54,525 nt of DNA from contig JAFAFA010000103.1 of assembly GCA_023423695.1 (NCBI GenBank), positions 1 through 54,525 on the forward strand. Direction: 5' to 3'. Both the position numbers and the translations under genes were made by a program. This document shows, in pieces, positions 8,960 through 19,802 of this stretch. The notes beneath the pieces were generated by a model. That model was not told the DNA's origin and did no database searches. It was given only the letters and a program-made list of their open reading frames with translations. The number at the start of each line of letters is the position of its first letter. Positions within the stretch are counted from its first letter, which is position 1. The DNA comes from Pseudomonadota bacterium (lineage in GTDB: Bacteria > Pseudomonadota > Alphaproteobacteria > Azospirillales > Azospirillaceae).

Positions 8960-9211
8960 ATGCTGATAGACGCCTATTTGGGGTTCCGGGTCGGGGACGT
9001 GGTCCTGGATCGCGCGGAGCTTGCCGCCGGCACCGCCACCATCAAGGAGATCCACGTCGTCCCGTGCGACTGGGCGCATGGCCTGACCGGCATCGCCGTC
9101 ATGGAGAACGGCGCCGAGCGCTTCATCGTCCAGCTGAAGAAGGTGCGTCCGGCCGAGGAAGAGGTGGAGACCGAAAGCAATGTCCGGCCGCTGCGCCACC
9201 GCGCGCGCTGA
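8960..9211 (+). CDS. Small hypothetical protein
   Basis: The 83-residue soluble product starts MLIDAYLGFRVGDVVLDRAE and ends with a charged tail (EEEVETESNVRPLRHRAR). Composition suggests a small beta-rich domain; no motif identifies a function. A near-perfect intrinsic terminator begins 28 bases after the stop codon, which strongly supports a real rightward transcript ending here. It is divergent from the CrbS-like kinase gene. The Shine-Dalgarno is weak. Confidence 0.65.
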   Translation: MLIDAYLGFRVGDVVLDRAELAAGTATIKEIHVVPCDWAHGLTGIAVMENGAERFIVQLKKVRPAEEEVETESNVRPLRHRAR

Positions 9212-9238
9212 ACGGAACGATCATGCGCTGAAAACGGC

Positions 9239-9282
9239 AAGGCCCGCCGCCCCGGATCGGAGCGGCGGGCCTTCGTTTTTTC
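9239..9282 (+). terminator. Intrinsic terminator
   Basis: Twelve-base arms AAGGCCCGCCGC (9239-9250) and GCGGCGGGCCTT (9262-9273) with an 11-base loop are followed by CG and six T residues. It ends the 83-residue protein's transcript. Confidence 0.92.
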
Positions 9283-9323
9283 CGCGGTATGGATACCGCG
9301 TTTGAACGACGTTGCGTAAGCGG

Positions 9324-9354
9324 AAGCCCCTCTCCGCTTATGGAAGAGGGGCTT
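9324..9354 (-). terminator. Hairpin after the 100-residue leftward gene
   Basis: Perfect 10-base arms AAGCCCCTCT (9324-9333) and AGAGGGGCTT (9345-9354) with an 11-base loop lie 20 bases beyond the leftward stop codon at 9374. The T-run is short, so termination is likely but not certain. Confidence 0.6.
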
Positions 9355-9373
9355 GCCGGATGGCAGCAGCCGG

Positions 9374-9676
9374 TCAGTGGCGAAGCTGGACGCGCCCGCC
9401 GCCCATGCCGCTGCCCATGCGCGCGTCGTCGACGCGGGCGATGGCGGGCAGGCCACGCAGGAAGGCGGCGCCGGTGTCGGTCGCCTCGAACAGGACATGA
9501 CCCTGCCGGTCCTGGCCGCGGAAGCGGGCCTCGGTCGCCATGCCGGCATGGCGGACGGCGGCCGACAGCTCGGACACGGCCTTCCAGATGCGGGCACGGT
9601 GTTCGGCGGCGCTGGAACAGCCGGAGGAATCCGCGACGGCCAGCGTTACGGTAAAGGAATGAAGCTCGATCGCCAT
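9374..9676 (-). CDS. Small hypothetical protein
   Basis: The 100-residue soluble protein begins MAIELHSFTVTLAVADSSGC and ends in a Gly/Met-rich stretch (RMGSGMGGGRVQLRH). The middle (AEHRARIWKAVSELSAAVRH) reads as one amphipathic helix. I recognise no family. A hairpin follows the stop. The ribosome site is weak, so the start is uncertain. It lies 93 bases downstream of another small leftward gene and may share its transcript. Confidence 0.55.
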   Translation of the reverse strand: MAIELHSFTVTLAVADSSGCSSAAEHRARIWKAVSELSAAVRHAGMATEARFRGQDRQGHVLFEATDTGAAFLRGLPAIARVDDARMGSGMGGGRVQLRH

Positions 9677-9769
9677 GGTGGCACCACGGAACAGGAATTG
9701 CGGGAATGAAGTACCCGGATCGTTCCGGCCATCGGCCGGATACGGCGCCGGCCCTTGGGATCGAGAAAC

Positions 9770-10018
9770 TCAGTCGTAACGGGGAAGCTTCGACAGGACG
9801 ATGTCGCTGATGAGGCCGCGGAGTTGGCTGACCGGGAGCTGTTCGACCGGTATGCTGACGGCGCGGGCGTAGGTCTCGCAAACGTGCCAGGCGTGGTCGG
9901 GTTCGACCAGGATGTGCCGGGCGAGATCATGTTCGTCGGCGTTCGCCCGACCGGGGAGCGCCTTTTCACAGGCCAGAGCGGTTTGCACCATGTCGCTGGC
10001 CAGATTGTGCAGATTCAT
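9770..10018 (-). CDS. Small hypothetical protein
   Basis: The 82-residue helical protein starts at MNLHNLASDMVQTALACEKA and contains EHDLARHILVEPDHAWHVCE. ATG 10018 was chosen because GGAAGG lies 8 bases upstream; longer frames extending to about 10360 lose protein-like composition. No family is recognised. The many histidines and acidic residues in the middle are notable, but do not form a known metal motif. Confidence 0.65.
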   Translation of the reverse strand: MNLHNLASDMVQTALACEKALPGRANADEHDLARHILVEPDHAWHVCETYARAVSIPVEQLPVSQLRGLISDIVLSKLPRYD

Positions 10019-10378
10019 GGATGGCACCTTCCCATGTTCGGGAATTGGTTGGGAACACGAACAGATTAAACCTTCGGACCAGTTCCCACAACGGTGCCTA
10101 TGACGTTCGGCTGTGACAATTGAACGGTCGTGCCACAGCGGGCGCATCGGCAAAGCTGACGGTGGCCGGCCTCTAACCTGTATCAACATAGGTTGAGGCG
10201 GTTTATTCCGCCTGTGACCGTTTCGCGGGGCAGACGCGGCAAATTCCGGCGAACTCCTGCGGCAATCCCCTCTTGCGCCGGCCGCGGTTTTGCCCATCGG
10301 GGCCGGCTGCCGCCGGCCGCTCCCGACCCCGCGCGGACAGTGATCGGGAGCCGCCTTCACCCGGCCGTCACCTGGTGA
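10019..10378. other. Non-coding region upstream of the 82-residue gene
   Basis: These 360 bases separate two leftward genes and hold the promoter region of the 82-residue gene plus the end of the TerB-like transcript. A GC-rich inverted repeat (GCCGGC about 10303-10308 and GCCGGC about 10313-10318) may help termination of the upstream gene. A separate dyad at 10170-10198 is listed on its own. Confidence 0.5.
10170..10198. promoter_or_regulatory. Inverted repeat, possible regulator operator
   Basis: AACCT (10175-10179) and AGGTT (10190-10194) flank a 10-base A+T-rich centre, and the dyad extends outward as CCTC and GAGG with one bulged base. The size resembles operators of MerR-type regulators. 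It lies about 155 bases before the 82-residue gene. No regulator gene is adjacent. Confidence 0.4.
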
Positions 10379-10804
10379 TCAGGCGTCCAGCACGGTCCGG
10401 CTGTTCTTCACCACCAGGGCCTGGAAATAGGGCTGCAGCTTGGCGTCGTCGAAGCCGAAGGCCTGCTGGAAGCGGATGATCAGGTCGCGTTCGCCCTGCT
10501 CCGCTTCGCCGTCGGCCATGGCGCTGTCGATCATGTTCAGCAGGATGCACAGGCGCTGCTGCTCGTTCAGCTTCGGCGCGACCTCGGCCAGGAAGCTGTC
10601 GGGCGGGGTGCTGCGCGCGAACTTGAAGCAGCGGTCCAGTTCCTCCCGCGTGGCGTTGCGGCCGAGGACGGAGACCAGATGGCCCACCTCCTCCGGATCG
10701 ATCTCGCCGTCCGACCCCATGCAGTAGATCAGCGAGACGACGAGCGCGCGGCGCGGGTTCAGCTCCAGCGGAGCGTTGCCCTTGAACATATCGAACAAAC
10801 CCAT
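10379..10804 (-). CDS. TerB-family (tellurite-resistance-like) protein
   Basis: The 141-residue cytoplasmic protein has the all-helical TerB pattern with two acidic turns of the EF-hand-like kind, MGSDGEIDPEEVGHL and AMADGEAEQGERDLI, followed by IRFQQAFGFDD. TerB domains bind divalent metal and act as adaptors in membrane-stress systems; many stand-alone copies have no known role. ATG 10804 has a textbook GGGGAGG 7 bases upstream. The N-terminus MGLFDMFKG is short and amphipathic. It is divergent from the hybrid kinase at 11068, 263 bases away. Confidence 0.8.
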   Translation of the reverse strand: MGLFDMFKGNAPLELNPRRALVVSLIYCMGSDGEIDPEEVGHLVSVLGRNATREELDRCFKFARSTPPDSFLAEVAPKLNEQQRLCILLNMIDSAMADGEAEQGERDLIIRFQQAFGFDDAKLQPYFQALVVKNSRTVLDA

Positions 10805-11067
10805 GTTCCTACCTCCCCAATGGTCGAGACGCCCGCGCATTTGGGCCCGTGGGGTACCCCGTGCAAGATGGGGGTAGCGGCGATTTTTTCGCGGGAGACC
10901 TGCCCATGCCGCTGTAGCGCCGCCATCGGGGCAAACCCTGAGGCGCGCCGCCGTCGAATAGCGCGCCGGCCCGGCAGGTTTCGTGATAATTTGGACCTGA
11001 AGCATCGGTTTGGCCGCGTCGGTCGGGCTGCATCGCGCGGCGGGGCTGGTGAATTCCGGGAGGATTT

Positions 11068-13791
<2,724 letters not shown>

Positions 13792-13856
13792 TCCGCAGCG
13801 GTCGCGGACAGGGCTGCCGGGAATGTCACAATGGAAGATGCTGTCGCCGACAGCCC

Positions 13857-14171
13857 TCAGGGCTGCTCGAAAACCCGCGGGAAATGGGCGAGGCGGCGGC
13901 CGAACAGGCTTTGCGGCGTGGCTTCCGCCGACGCGGAGGTCTGGACCTGAGTCATCGCGGCCGGCATCACCGCGGGCATCGCCGGGGTGGCGGGCAGGGC
14001 GCGCGGGGAAGTCGGGCGGGACCGGCGTTCGGACTTGTCGGGTGGGGCGTAGAAATGAAGGGTCAGCTGGCCGTCGGCTTCCGCCGCATAGGGCAAGCCG
14101 GGAGCCGTCCGGCGTTCGGTGCCGGGAATCACATACTGCTCGCCTTGGTCGGTGCGTTCGATATGCGGCAT
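13857..14171 (-). CDS. Small hypothetical protein
   Basis: The 104-residue product begins MPHIERTDQGEQYVIPGTER and later reads DGQLTLHFYAPPDKSERRSR; the second half is Pro/Ala/Met-rich and probably disordered. It runs toward the hybrid kinase gene (convergent). AGGA lies about 10 bases before the ATG. No family is recognised; codon usage agrees with its neighbours. Confidence 0.55.
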   Translation of the reverse strand: MPHIERTDQGEQYVIPGTERRTAPGLPYAAEADGQLTLHFYAPPDKSERRSRPTSPRALPATPAMPAVMPAAMTQVQTSASAEATPQSLFGRRLAHFPRVFEQP

Positions 14172-14313
14172 GACCGGTATCCTGTCTCCACCGCACCGAT
14201 CCTGCCGTTCCAGCCCTTCCGGGTCAAGGCCGCGCTGCTGAACGAAGGGTTTATCCGTTCGCGTCGTGTTCCCGCCCCCGATTTCCCGCCCGGCCGGACG
14301 TGTCCCGGCCCGT

Positions 14314-15327
14314 TTACGGACTCAGCAGCTTCGCGACCAGCAGGTAGGACAGGGCGGCGACGATGCCGGAGGCGGGAATCGTCAGCACCCAGGCCCAGAC
14401 GATTCGGCCCGCCAAGCCCCAGCGCACCGCCGAGGTGCGGCGGGCGGAGCCGACGCCGACGATGGCGCCGGTGATGGTGTGGGTGGTCGACACCGGGATG
14501 CCCAGCCACGTCGCGCCGAACAGCGTGATGGCGCCTGCGGTCTCGGCGCAGAAGCCCTGGTAGGGCTTCAGGTCGGTGATGCGGGAGCCCATGGTGCGGA
14601 CGATGCGCCAGCCGCCCATCATGGTCCCCAGCCCCATCGCCGCCTGACAGGTGATGATGACCCAGAAGGGGACGTAGAAGGTGTCGCCCAGCATGCCCTG
14701 GCTGAACAGCAGGACGGCGATGATGCCCATCGTCTTCTGCGCGTCGTTGCCGCCGTGGCCCAGGCTGTAGAGGGCGGCCGAGACGAGCTGGAGATGGCGG
14801 AACTGCCGGTCGACCGTGAAGGGGGCGGCGCGGCGCAACACCCAGGACACCACCAGCATCAGCAGCAGAGCCAGCAGCAGGCCGATGCCCGGTGACAGCA
14901 CGATGGCGACCGCCGTCTTGGTGAAGCCGCTGGCGATGATGGCGCCGAACCCGGCCTTGGCGATGCCGGCCCCGGCGATGCCGCCGACCAGCGCATGGGA
15001 CGAGGAGGACGGCAGCCCGAGATACCAGGTGATCAGGTTCCAGCCGATGGCGCCGATCAGCGCCGCCAGGATCACCGCCGGGTCCATCACCAGCGGGTCG
15101 ACCAGGCCGGTGCCGATGGTGGTGGCGACATGCAGGCCGAAGAACAGGAAGGCGATGAAGTTGAAGAAGGCCGCCCACAGCACGGCCAGCTTGGGCGACA
15201 GCACGCGGGTCGACACCACCGTCGCGATGGAGTTCGCCGCATCGTGCAGGCCGTTGATGAAGTCGAAGGCGAGTGCCACGAAGACGATGAGGATGATCGC
15301 CGGCAGAGCGAGCTGGAGGGCCTCCAT
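14314..15327 (-). CDS. pit: PiT-family inorganic phosphate transporter
   Basis: The 337-residue inner-membrane protein carries duplicated PiT signatures: ALAFDFINGLHDAANSIATV in the first half and SLGHGGNDAQKTMGIIA in the second, with GLPSSSSHALVGG and GIPVSTTHTITGAIVG. These proteins import metal-phosphate complexes driven by protons. The length is typical of compact alphaproteobacterial PiT proteins. GAGG precedes ATG 15327 by 8 bases. It follows the DUF47 gene by 10 bases, the standard pit operon, and sits behind a Pho box, so it is probably induced or modulated in phosphate limitation. Confidence 0.95.
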   Translation of the reverse strand: MEALQLALPAIILIVFVALAFDFINGLHDAANSIATVVSTRVLSPKLAVLWAAFFNFIAFLFFGLHVATTIGTGLVDPLVMDPAVILAALIGAIGWNLITWYLGLPSSSSHALVGGIAGAGIAKAGFGAIIASGFTKTAVAIVLSPGIGLLLALLLMLVVSWVLRRAAPFTVDRQFRHLQLVSAALYSLGHGGNDAQKTMGIIAVLLFSQGMLGDTFYVPFWVIITCQAAMGLGTMMGGWRIVRTMGSRITDLKPYQGFCAETAGAITLFGATWLGIPVSTTHTITGAIVGVGSARRTSAVRWGLAGRIVWAWVLTIPASGIVAALSYLLVAKLLSP

Positions 15328-15337
15328 TGCCGCGGCC

Positions 15338-15982
15338 TCAGACCTGATCGAGCGTGATGCCCGCGACCAGGTCGCCGACGTCGTCGCAGCGGTCGGTCAC
15401 CGCCTCCAGCATCTCGTACAGCTCGCGCCGGCCGAGGAAGGCGATCATGTCCGGCTTTTCCGCGATCAGCGCTTGCAGCGCGTTGCGCAGCACGTCGTCG
15501 GCCTCGTCCTCCAGGTCGGACATGCGGCCGCAGAGATGGTCGATCCGTTCGGCGTTGCGGGCAATGGCGCCCAGCAGCGGCATCAGTTCCACCATCACGT
15601 CGGCCTGCTGGCGGATCAGGACGACGAATCGGCGCATCGGCTCGTCGAACGTCTCGATGCCGTAGAGGCCGGCATGGCGCGGCACCTCGTCCATCAGGTC
15701 GATGGCGTCGTCCAGCGCGTTGATCAGCGACAGGATGTCCGACCGATCGAAGGGGGTGATGAAGGCACGGTGCAGGTCGCGCCCGGCATCCTTGGCGATG
15801 CGGTCGGCGTCCTTCTCAACCCGCTTCAGCGCCGCGACCTTCTGCGCCCGCTCCTCCGGTCCTGCGTCCATCACCGCCTCCAGGGCGGCGGCTGCGGCCA
15901 CGATGTGGCGGGCCTGCTCGACGAACTGGTCGACGAAGCGTTCCTCCTTCGGCATCAGCGAACGGAAAGCGCGCAGCAGCAT
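15338..15982 (-). CDS. DUF47 (PhoU-like) protein, Pit accessory
   Basis: The 214-residue all-helical protein matches the DUF47/YkaA family: KKVE-type signature appears as ALKRVEKDADRIAKDAGRDL, with TPFDRSDILSLINALDDAID and the C-terminal VTDRCDDVGDLVAGITLDQV. These PhoU-like proteins are encoded next to PiT transporters and are thought to regulate transport. It is the first gene of a two-gene operon with pit; no good Shine-Dalgarno is visible before ATG 15982. A Pho box begins 79 bases upstream. Confidence 0.93.
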   Translation of the reverse strand: MLLRAFRSLMPKEERFVDQFVEQARHIVAAAAALEAVMDAGPEERAQKVAALKRVEKDADRIAKDAGRDLHRAFITPFDRSDILSLINALDDAIDLMDEVPRHAGLYGIETFDEPMRRFVVLIRQQADVMVELMPLLGAIARNAERIDHLCGRMSDLEDEADDVLRNALQALIAEKPDMIAFLGRRELYEMLEAVTDRCDDVGDLVAGITLDQV

Positions 15983-16060
15983 GGGACGGTGACTCGCGAT
16001 AACTGGGGTGATTTGGCGCTGCTCTTAGCACGCTTCGCCACGCGGTGCAGCGGCGCTGTG

Positions 16061-16082
16061 TCATGTAACAGTCATGAAACAG
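16061..16082 (-). promoter_or_regulatory. Pho box (PhoB operator) before DUF47-pit
   Basis: On the minus strand the 22 bases read CTGTTTCATGA directly followed by CTGTTACATGA. Two direct repeats with an 11-base period and CTGTnnCAT cores fit the PhoB recognition pattern well (CTGTCAT, 4-base spacer, CTGTCAT). The site lies 79-100 bases before the DUF47 start codon. Confidence 0.85.
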
Positions 16083-16247
16083 CCATTTGGTAGCAAAATC
16101 GCCACAGGTTGCGGCCTTTGCGCATTTTCCAGGCGCTGGACGGAATGATCCGGGCCGGCCGTGCCGGATCGGGCGGGGCCATGGAAAGGGGCGTGCCGCC
16201 TCCCCAAATGACCGTCAGCCCCGCTTCAAGACCGCAGGTTATCCCGC

Positions 16248-16754
16248 ATGACGTGCCCTAGCCCCATCCGCCGCCTTGCCGTGCCGGCGCTGGCGGCCCT
16301 GCTGCTCTCCGCCGCCCCGTCGCAGGCGCAGACCGCATCGCCGGAGGATCCCGCCGGCCGCTGCAGCCCGACCGTCTCGGCCGCGCTCAGCACCTGGGAC
16401 GCCGGTCTGGCGACGGCGGAGCGGTTCGGGGACAAGGCGGTGGCGCTGGCGCGCGAGAAGGGGCGGGAGTATCTGCTGCCGCTGCTGGGCATCGACCCGA
16501 AGACGGCGCCGCCCGACGCCGGAAACGGCGGGACGACCGACGATGTCGGCCGCGCGCTGGAGGAAAGCCGCGACGATCCCAAGCGGCGCGCCGAACTCTG
16601 CGGCGCCATCACCCGCGCCGCCGACGAGGCCAAATCCTCCGCCGGTGCCGGGCTGGACGCGCTGAAACGCGCGCTCGACGGCTGGCAGCTGTCACCGGGG
16701 CCGGTCAATCCGCCGGCCGGGCCGTCGAAGACGGACGGGCTGATCCGCACCTGA
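16248..16754 (+). CDS. Putative periplasmic protein of unknown function
   Basis: The 168-residue protein has a clear signal peptide (basic RRLA, hydrophobic VPALAALLLSAAPSQAQ, cleavage likely after AQA or nearby). The mature part has two cysteines (GRCSP and AELCGAI), a helical middle and a Pro-rich tail. I do not recognise the family. The leftward frame over the same bases lacks protein-like composition. It ends 42 bases before lysA's stop with a hairpin between them. The ribosome site is weak. Confidence 0.65.
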   Translation: MTCPSPIRRLAVPALAALLLSAAPSQAQTASPEDPAGRCSPTVSAALSTWDAGLATAERFGDKAVALAREKGREYLLPLLGIDPKTAPPDAGNGGTTDDVGRALEESRDDPKRRAELCGAITRAADEAKSSAGAGLDALKRALDGWQLSPGPVNPPAGPSKTDGLIRT

Positions 16755-16761
16755 GGGGAGG

Positions 16762-16783
16762 GGAAGAGGCCGGAGCCTCTTCC
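16762..16783. terminator. Hairpin between convergent genes
   Basis: Perfect 9-base arms GGAAGAGGC and GCCTCTTCC with a 4-base loop separate the rightward periplasmic gene from the 3' end of lysA. No T-run, so it is a weak or bidirectional terminator. Confidence 0.55.
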
Positions 16784-16796
16784 ACGGTGACAGCCC

Positions 16797-18110
16797 TTAC
16801 AGCCAGTCGGGCACGCGCTCGGCGGCCAGCATCTCCTCCACCGTCGGGCGTGGGCGGATGACGGAGAAGCGGTCGCCGTTGACCAGAACCTCCGGCACCA
16901 GCGGCCGGGTGTTGTAGGTCGAGGCCATCACCGCGCCATAGGCGCCGGCCGACAGGAAGGCGACGAGGTCGTCGTCGCCCAGCGGCGGCAGCGGGCGCTG
17001 AACGGCGAAGGTGTCGCCGCTCTCGCACACCGGGCCGACCACGTCGTAGGGCTCCGCCGCGACGCCGTCGGCCGGCTCGGCGACGGGCACGATGCCGTGA
17101 TAGGCGTCGTAGAGCGACGGGCGGATCAGGTCGTTCATCGCCGCGTCGACGATGGCGAAGCGGCGGTGCAGCCCCTGCTTCACATAGATGACGCGGCTGA
17201 CCAGGATGCCGGCGTTACCGACCAGCGAACGGCCCGGCTCCAGCGTGATGCGGCAGCCGAGATTGCCGGTGATGGAGCGCACCATCGCGGCGTAATCGGC
17301 CAGATCGGGCGGCGCCTCGTTCCTGTAGGTGATGCCGAGCCCGCCGCCGAGGTCCAGGCGCTGGATGTCGTGGCCGTCCTCGCGCAGCTGGTGCAGCAGG
17401 GCCGCCACCCGCTCGTAGGCCGCCCGGAAGGGGGCGAGGTCGGTCAGCTGCGAGCCGATATGGACGGCGATGGCGACCGGCTTGATGCCTGGCAGGGCCG
17501 CCGCGCGCCGGTAGATCTCGCGCGCGTGGTCGTAGTCGATGCCGAACTTGTTCTCTTTCTTGCCGGTGGCGATCTTGGCGTGGGTCTTGGCGTCGACGTC
17601 CGGGTTGACGCGGAAGGCGATCGGAGCCTCCACGCCCATGGACGAGGCCACCTTGCTCAGCGCCTCCAGCTCCGGCACCGATTCGACGTTGATCTGGTGG
17701 ATGCCGGCCTCGAGCGCGGCACGCAGGTCGTCGCGGGTCTTGCCGACGCCGGAGAAGACGATGCGCTCGGCCGGGATGCCGCCGGCCAGGGCGCGCTTCA
17801 TCTCGCCCACCGACACCACGTCGCCGCCGGCACCGAGCCGGGACAGCGTGCGGATGACGGCGAGGTTGGAGTTGGCCTTCAGCGCGTAACAGACGCCGGC
17901 ATCCTGGCCGGCGAAGGCGCCGGCATAGGCATTGTAGTGCGATTCCAGCGCCGCGGTGGAATAGAGATAGAAGGGGGTGCCCACCTCCCGCGCCACATCC
18001 TCCAGCGACACGGATTCGGCGTGCAGCACGCCGTTGCGGTAGGCGAAGACACTCATGGGCGAGCCGCCTGGAGAACTGTAGGCGGGGGCACCGGTGCGGG
18101 CGGCGTTCAT
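16797..18110 (-). CDS. lysA: Diaminopimelate decarboxylase
   Basis: PLP enzyme converting meso-diaminopimelate to L-lysine, last step of lysine synthesis. Up to 437 residues. Signatures: PLP lysine in VCYALKANSNLAVI, GGGLGITYRNE phosphate loop, and GPVCESGDTFA with the active-site Cys from the partner subunit. Start choice: ATG 18110 overlaps the lptM stop as ATGA, matching the coupled style of lptM itself; an internal ATG at 18056 (MSVFAYRNGVLHAES) gives 419 residues, agrees better with the family N-terminus, and has AGGCGG upstream. Both are possible. Third gene of argH-lptM-lysA. Confidence 0.95.
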   Translation of the reverse strand: MNAARTGAPAYSSPGGSPMSVFAYRNGVLHAESVSLEDVAREVGTPFYLYSTAALESHYNAYAGAFAGQDAGVCYALKANSNLAVIRTLSRLGAGGDVVSVGEMKRALAGGIPAERIVFSGVGKTRDDLRAALEAGIHQINVESVPELEALSKVASSMGVEAPIAFRVNPDVDAKTHAKIATGKKENKFGIDYDHAREIYRRAAALPGIKPVAIAVHIGSQLTDLAPFRAAYERVAALLHQLREDGHDIQRLDLGGGLGITYRNEAPPDLADYAAMVRSITGNLGCRITLEPGRSLVGNAGILVSRVIYVKQGLHRRFAIVDAAMNDLIRPSLYDAYHGIVPVAEPADGVAAEPYDVVGPVCESGDTFAVQRPLPPLGDDDLVAFLSAGAYGAVMASTYNTRPLVPEVLVNGDRFSVIRPRPTVEEMLAAERVPDWL

Positions 18111-18313
18111 GGGAACTGGACTCCGGAACCGGCCGGCTTACCGGGCTTCGGGTCCAGCGAGGGGTTGGGGTAGGTGCGCGGGAAGGGATCGGCCTGACCC
18201 TCCGGACGCGGGCTGTCGACGATGCTCGGCTTCTTGCCACAGCCGGACAGAGCCAGCACGCCGGCCAGGGCGAGGACGGTCAGAGTGGCGGGCCGGGGAA
18301 GATGGCGGTTCAC
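18107..18313 (-). CDS. lptM: LptM-type small lipoprotein (YifL family)
   Basis: The 68-residue product has a lipoprotein signal (hydrophobic VLALAGVLALSGC, acylated Cys25 in the lipobox LSGC), followed by KKPSIVDSPRPEG and the conserved DPFPRTYPNPSLDPKPGKP. This matches the small lipoprotein encoded between argH and lysA in many alphaproteobacteria and related to E. coli LptM/YifL, which promotes maturation of the LptD/E lipopolysaccharide translocon. The start is GTG 18313, overlapping the argH stop by four bases (GTGA); its stop overlaps an in-frame lysA ATG, also by four bases. Translational coupling of the three genes is likely. Confidence 0.88.
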   Translation of the reverse strand: MNRHLPRPATLTVLALAGVLALSGCGKKPSIVDSPRPEGQADPFPRTYPNPSLDPKPGKPAGSGVQFP

Positions 18314-19758
18314 AGGAAACGCTCCCGGGCGGCCTTCACCGCCTCCTGCACGCGGACCGGGGCCGGGCCGCCGAAGCTGGTGCGGCTGTTCAGCGACGCC
18401 TCGATGCTCAGCGCCGGATAAACCGCTTCGGTGATGCGCGGCTCGATGGCCTGGAGTTCGGCCAGCGTCAGGTCGGTCAGGCCGACGCGCCGGTCCTCCG
18501 CCGCCTTCACTGCGCGGCCTGTGACGTGGTGTGCCTCGCGGAAGGGCATGTCCAGTTCCCGCACCAGCCAGTCGGCGAGGTCGGTGGCGTTCAGGAAGCC
18601 GCGGTCGGCCGCTTCGCGCATCGCCGGGACGTTGGGCTGCATGTCGCGCACCATGCCTTCCATGGCGGCGATGCAGAGCGCCAGCGTGTCGTCGGCCTCG
18701 AACACCGGCTCCTTGTCCTCCTGCATGTCCTTGGAATAGGCCAGCGGCAGGCCCTTCATGGCGATCAGCAGGCTGTTCAGCGAACCGATGACGCGGCCGG
18801 CCTTGGCGCGCACCAGCTCCGCCGCGTCGGGGTTCTTCTTCTGCGGCATGATCGACGAGCCGGTGGTGAAGGCGTCCGTCAGCTTGATGAAGCGGAACTG
18901 GGCCGAGCACCAGATCACGATCTCCTCGGCGAAGCGCGACAGGTGCATGGCGCAGATCGACGACGCCGACAGGTATTCCAGCGCGAAGTCGCGGTCGGAC
19001 ACCGCGTCCAGCGAATTGGCGGTCGGCCGGTTGAAGCCCAGCGCCTCCGCCGTCATGAAGCGGTCGATGGGGTAGGGGGTGCCGGCCAGCGCCGCTGAGC
19101 CCAGCGGGCATTCGTTCAGCCGGCAGCGGGCGTCGCGGAAGCGGCTGCGGTCGCGCCCGAACATCTCGACATAGGCCAGCAGGTGGTGGGCGAAGCTGAT
19201 CGGCTGCGCCGCCTGCAGGTGGGTGAAGCCGGGCATCACCGTGCCGGTGTGCTGCTCCGCCAGGTCGATCAGCGCGGCCTGGAGCGCGGTCAGGCCAGCG
19301 ATGGTCCGGTCGATGGCGTCGCGCACCCACAGCTTGAAGTCGGTCGCCACCTGGTCGTTGCGCGAGCGGCCGGTGTGCAGGCGCTTGGCCGGTTCGCCGA
19401 TCAGTTCGGCCAGCCGGGCCTCCACATTCATGTGGATGTCTTCCAGCTCCACCTTGAAGGTGAAGCTGCCGGCGTCAATCTCTGCCTTTACGCGGTCGAG
19501 GCCGTCGATGATGGCGTCGGCGTCGGGCTGGGATATGATGCCCTGCTTGGCCAGCATCGCGGCATGGGCCTTCGACCCGGCGATGTCCTGGTCGGCGAGC
19601 CGCTTGTCGAAGCCGATGGAGGCGTTGATCTTCTCCATGATGGCGGCGGGACCGCGCGCGAATCGCCCGCCCCACATCTGGCTGGCGGCGGGTGCGGCAG
19701 AGCCGGTAGGGGCGCCGGTGGTGGCGGCGGAATTCTGCGGGGTCTGATCGGCGCTCAT
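18310..19758 (-). CDS. argH: Argininosuccinate lyase
   Basis: Cleaves argininosuccinate to arginine and fumarate, final step of arginine synthesis. The 482-residue protein has QMWGGRFARGP near the N-terminus, TGRSRNDQVATD, and the superfamily signature GSSIMPQKKNPDAAE with the catalytic serine. A Thr/Ala/Gly-rich N-terminal extension of about 27 residues precedes the conserved core. ATG 19758 has no strong ribosome site. It is divergent from the TlpA-like gene with only 44 bases between the starts, a neighbourhood seen in many alphaproteobacteria. Confidence 0.96.
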   Translation of the reverse strand: MSADQTPQNSAATTGAPTGSAAPAASQMWGGRFARGPAAIMEKINASIGFDKRLADQDIAGSKAHAAMLAKQGIISQPDADAIIDGLDRVKAEIDAGSFTFKVELEDIHMNVEARLAELIGEPAKRLHTGRSRNDQVATDFKLWVRDAIDRTIAGLTALQAALIDLAEQHTGTVMPGFTHLQAAQPISFAHHLLAYVEMFGRDRSRFRDARCRLNECPLGSAALAGTPYPIDRFMTAEALGFNRPTANSLDAVSDRDFALEYLSASSICAMHLSRFAEEIVIWCSAQFRFIKLTDAFTTGSSIMPQKKNPDAAELVRAKAGRVIGSLNSLLIAMKGLPLAYSKDMQEDKEPVFEADDTLALCIAAMEGMVRDMQPNVPAMREAADRGFLNATDLADWLVRELDMPFREAHHVTGRAVKAAEDRRVGLTDLTLAELQAIEPRITEAVYPALSIEASLNSRTSFGGPAPVRVQEAVKAARERFL

Positions 19759-19802
19759 GGGGACGGATACCGGGACATTCGGGTGAAGGGGAGCGAGGAA
19801 GC

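Noticed and set aside
10170..10198. SoxR operator
   Set aside because: The outer CCTC/GAGG match, but the central sequence and half-site spacing differ from the SoxR consensus.
16226..16750. Leftward 174-codon frame opposite the periplasmic protein
   Set aside because: The rightward frame has a proper signal peptide and protein-like composition; the leftward one is Ser/Ala/Pro-rich shadow sequence.
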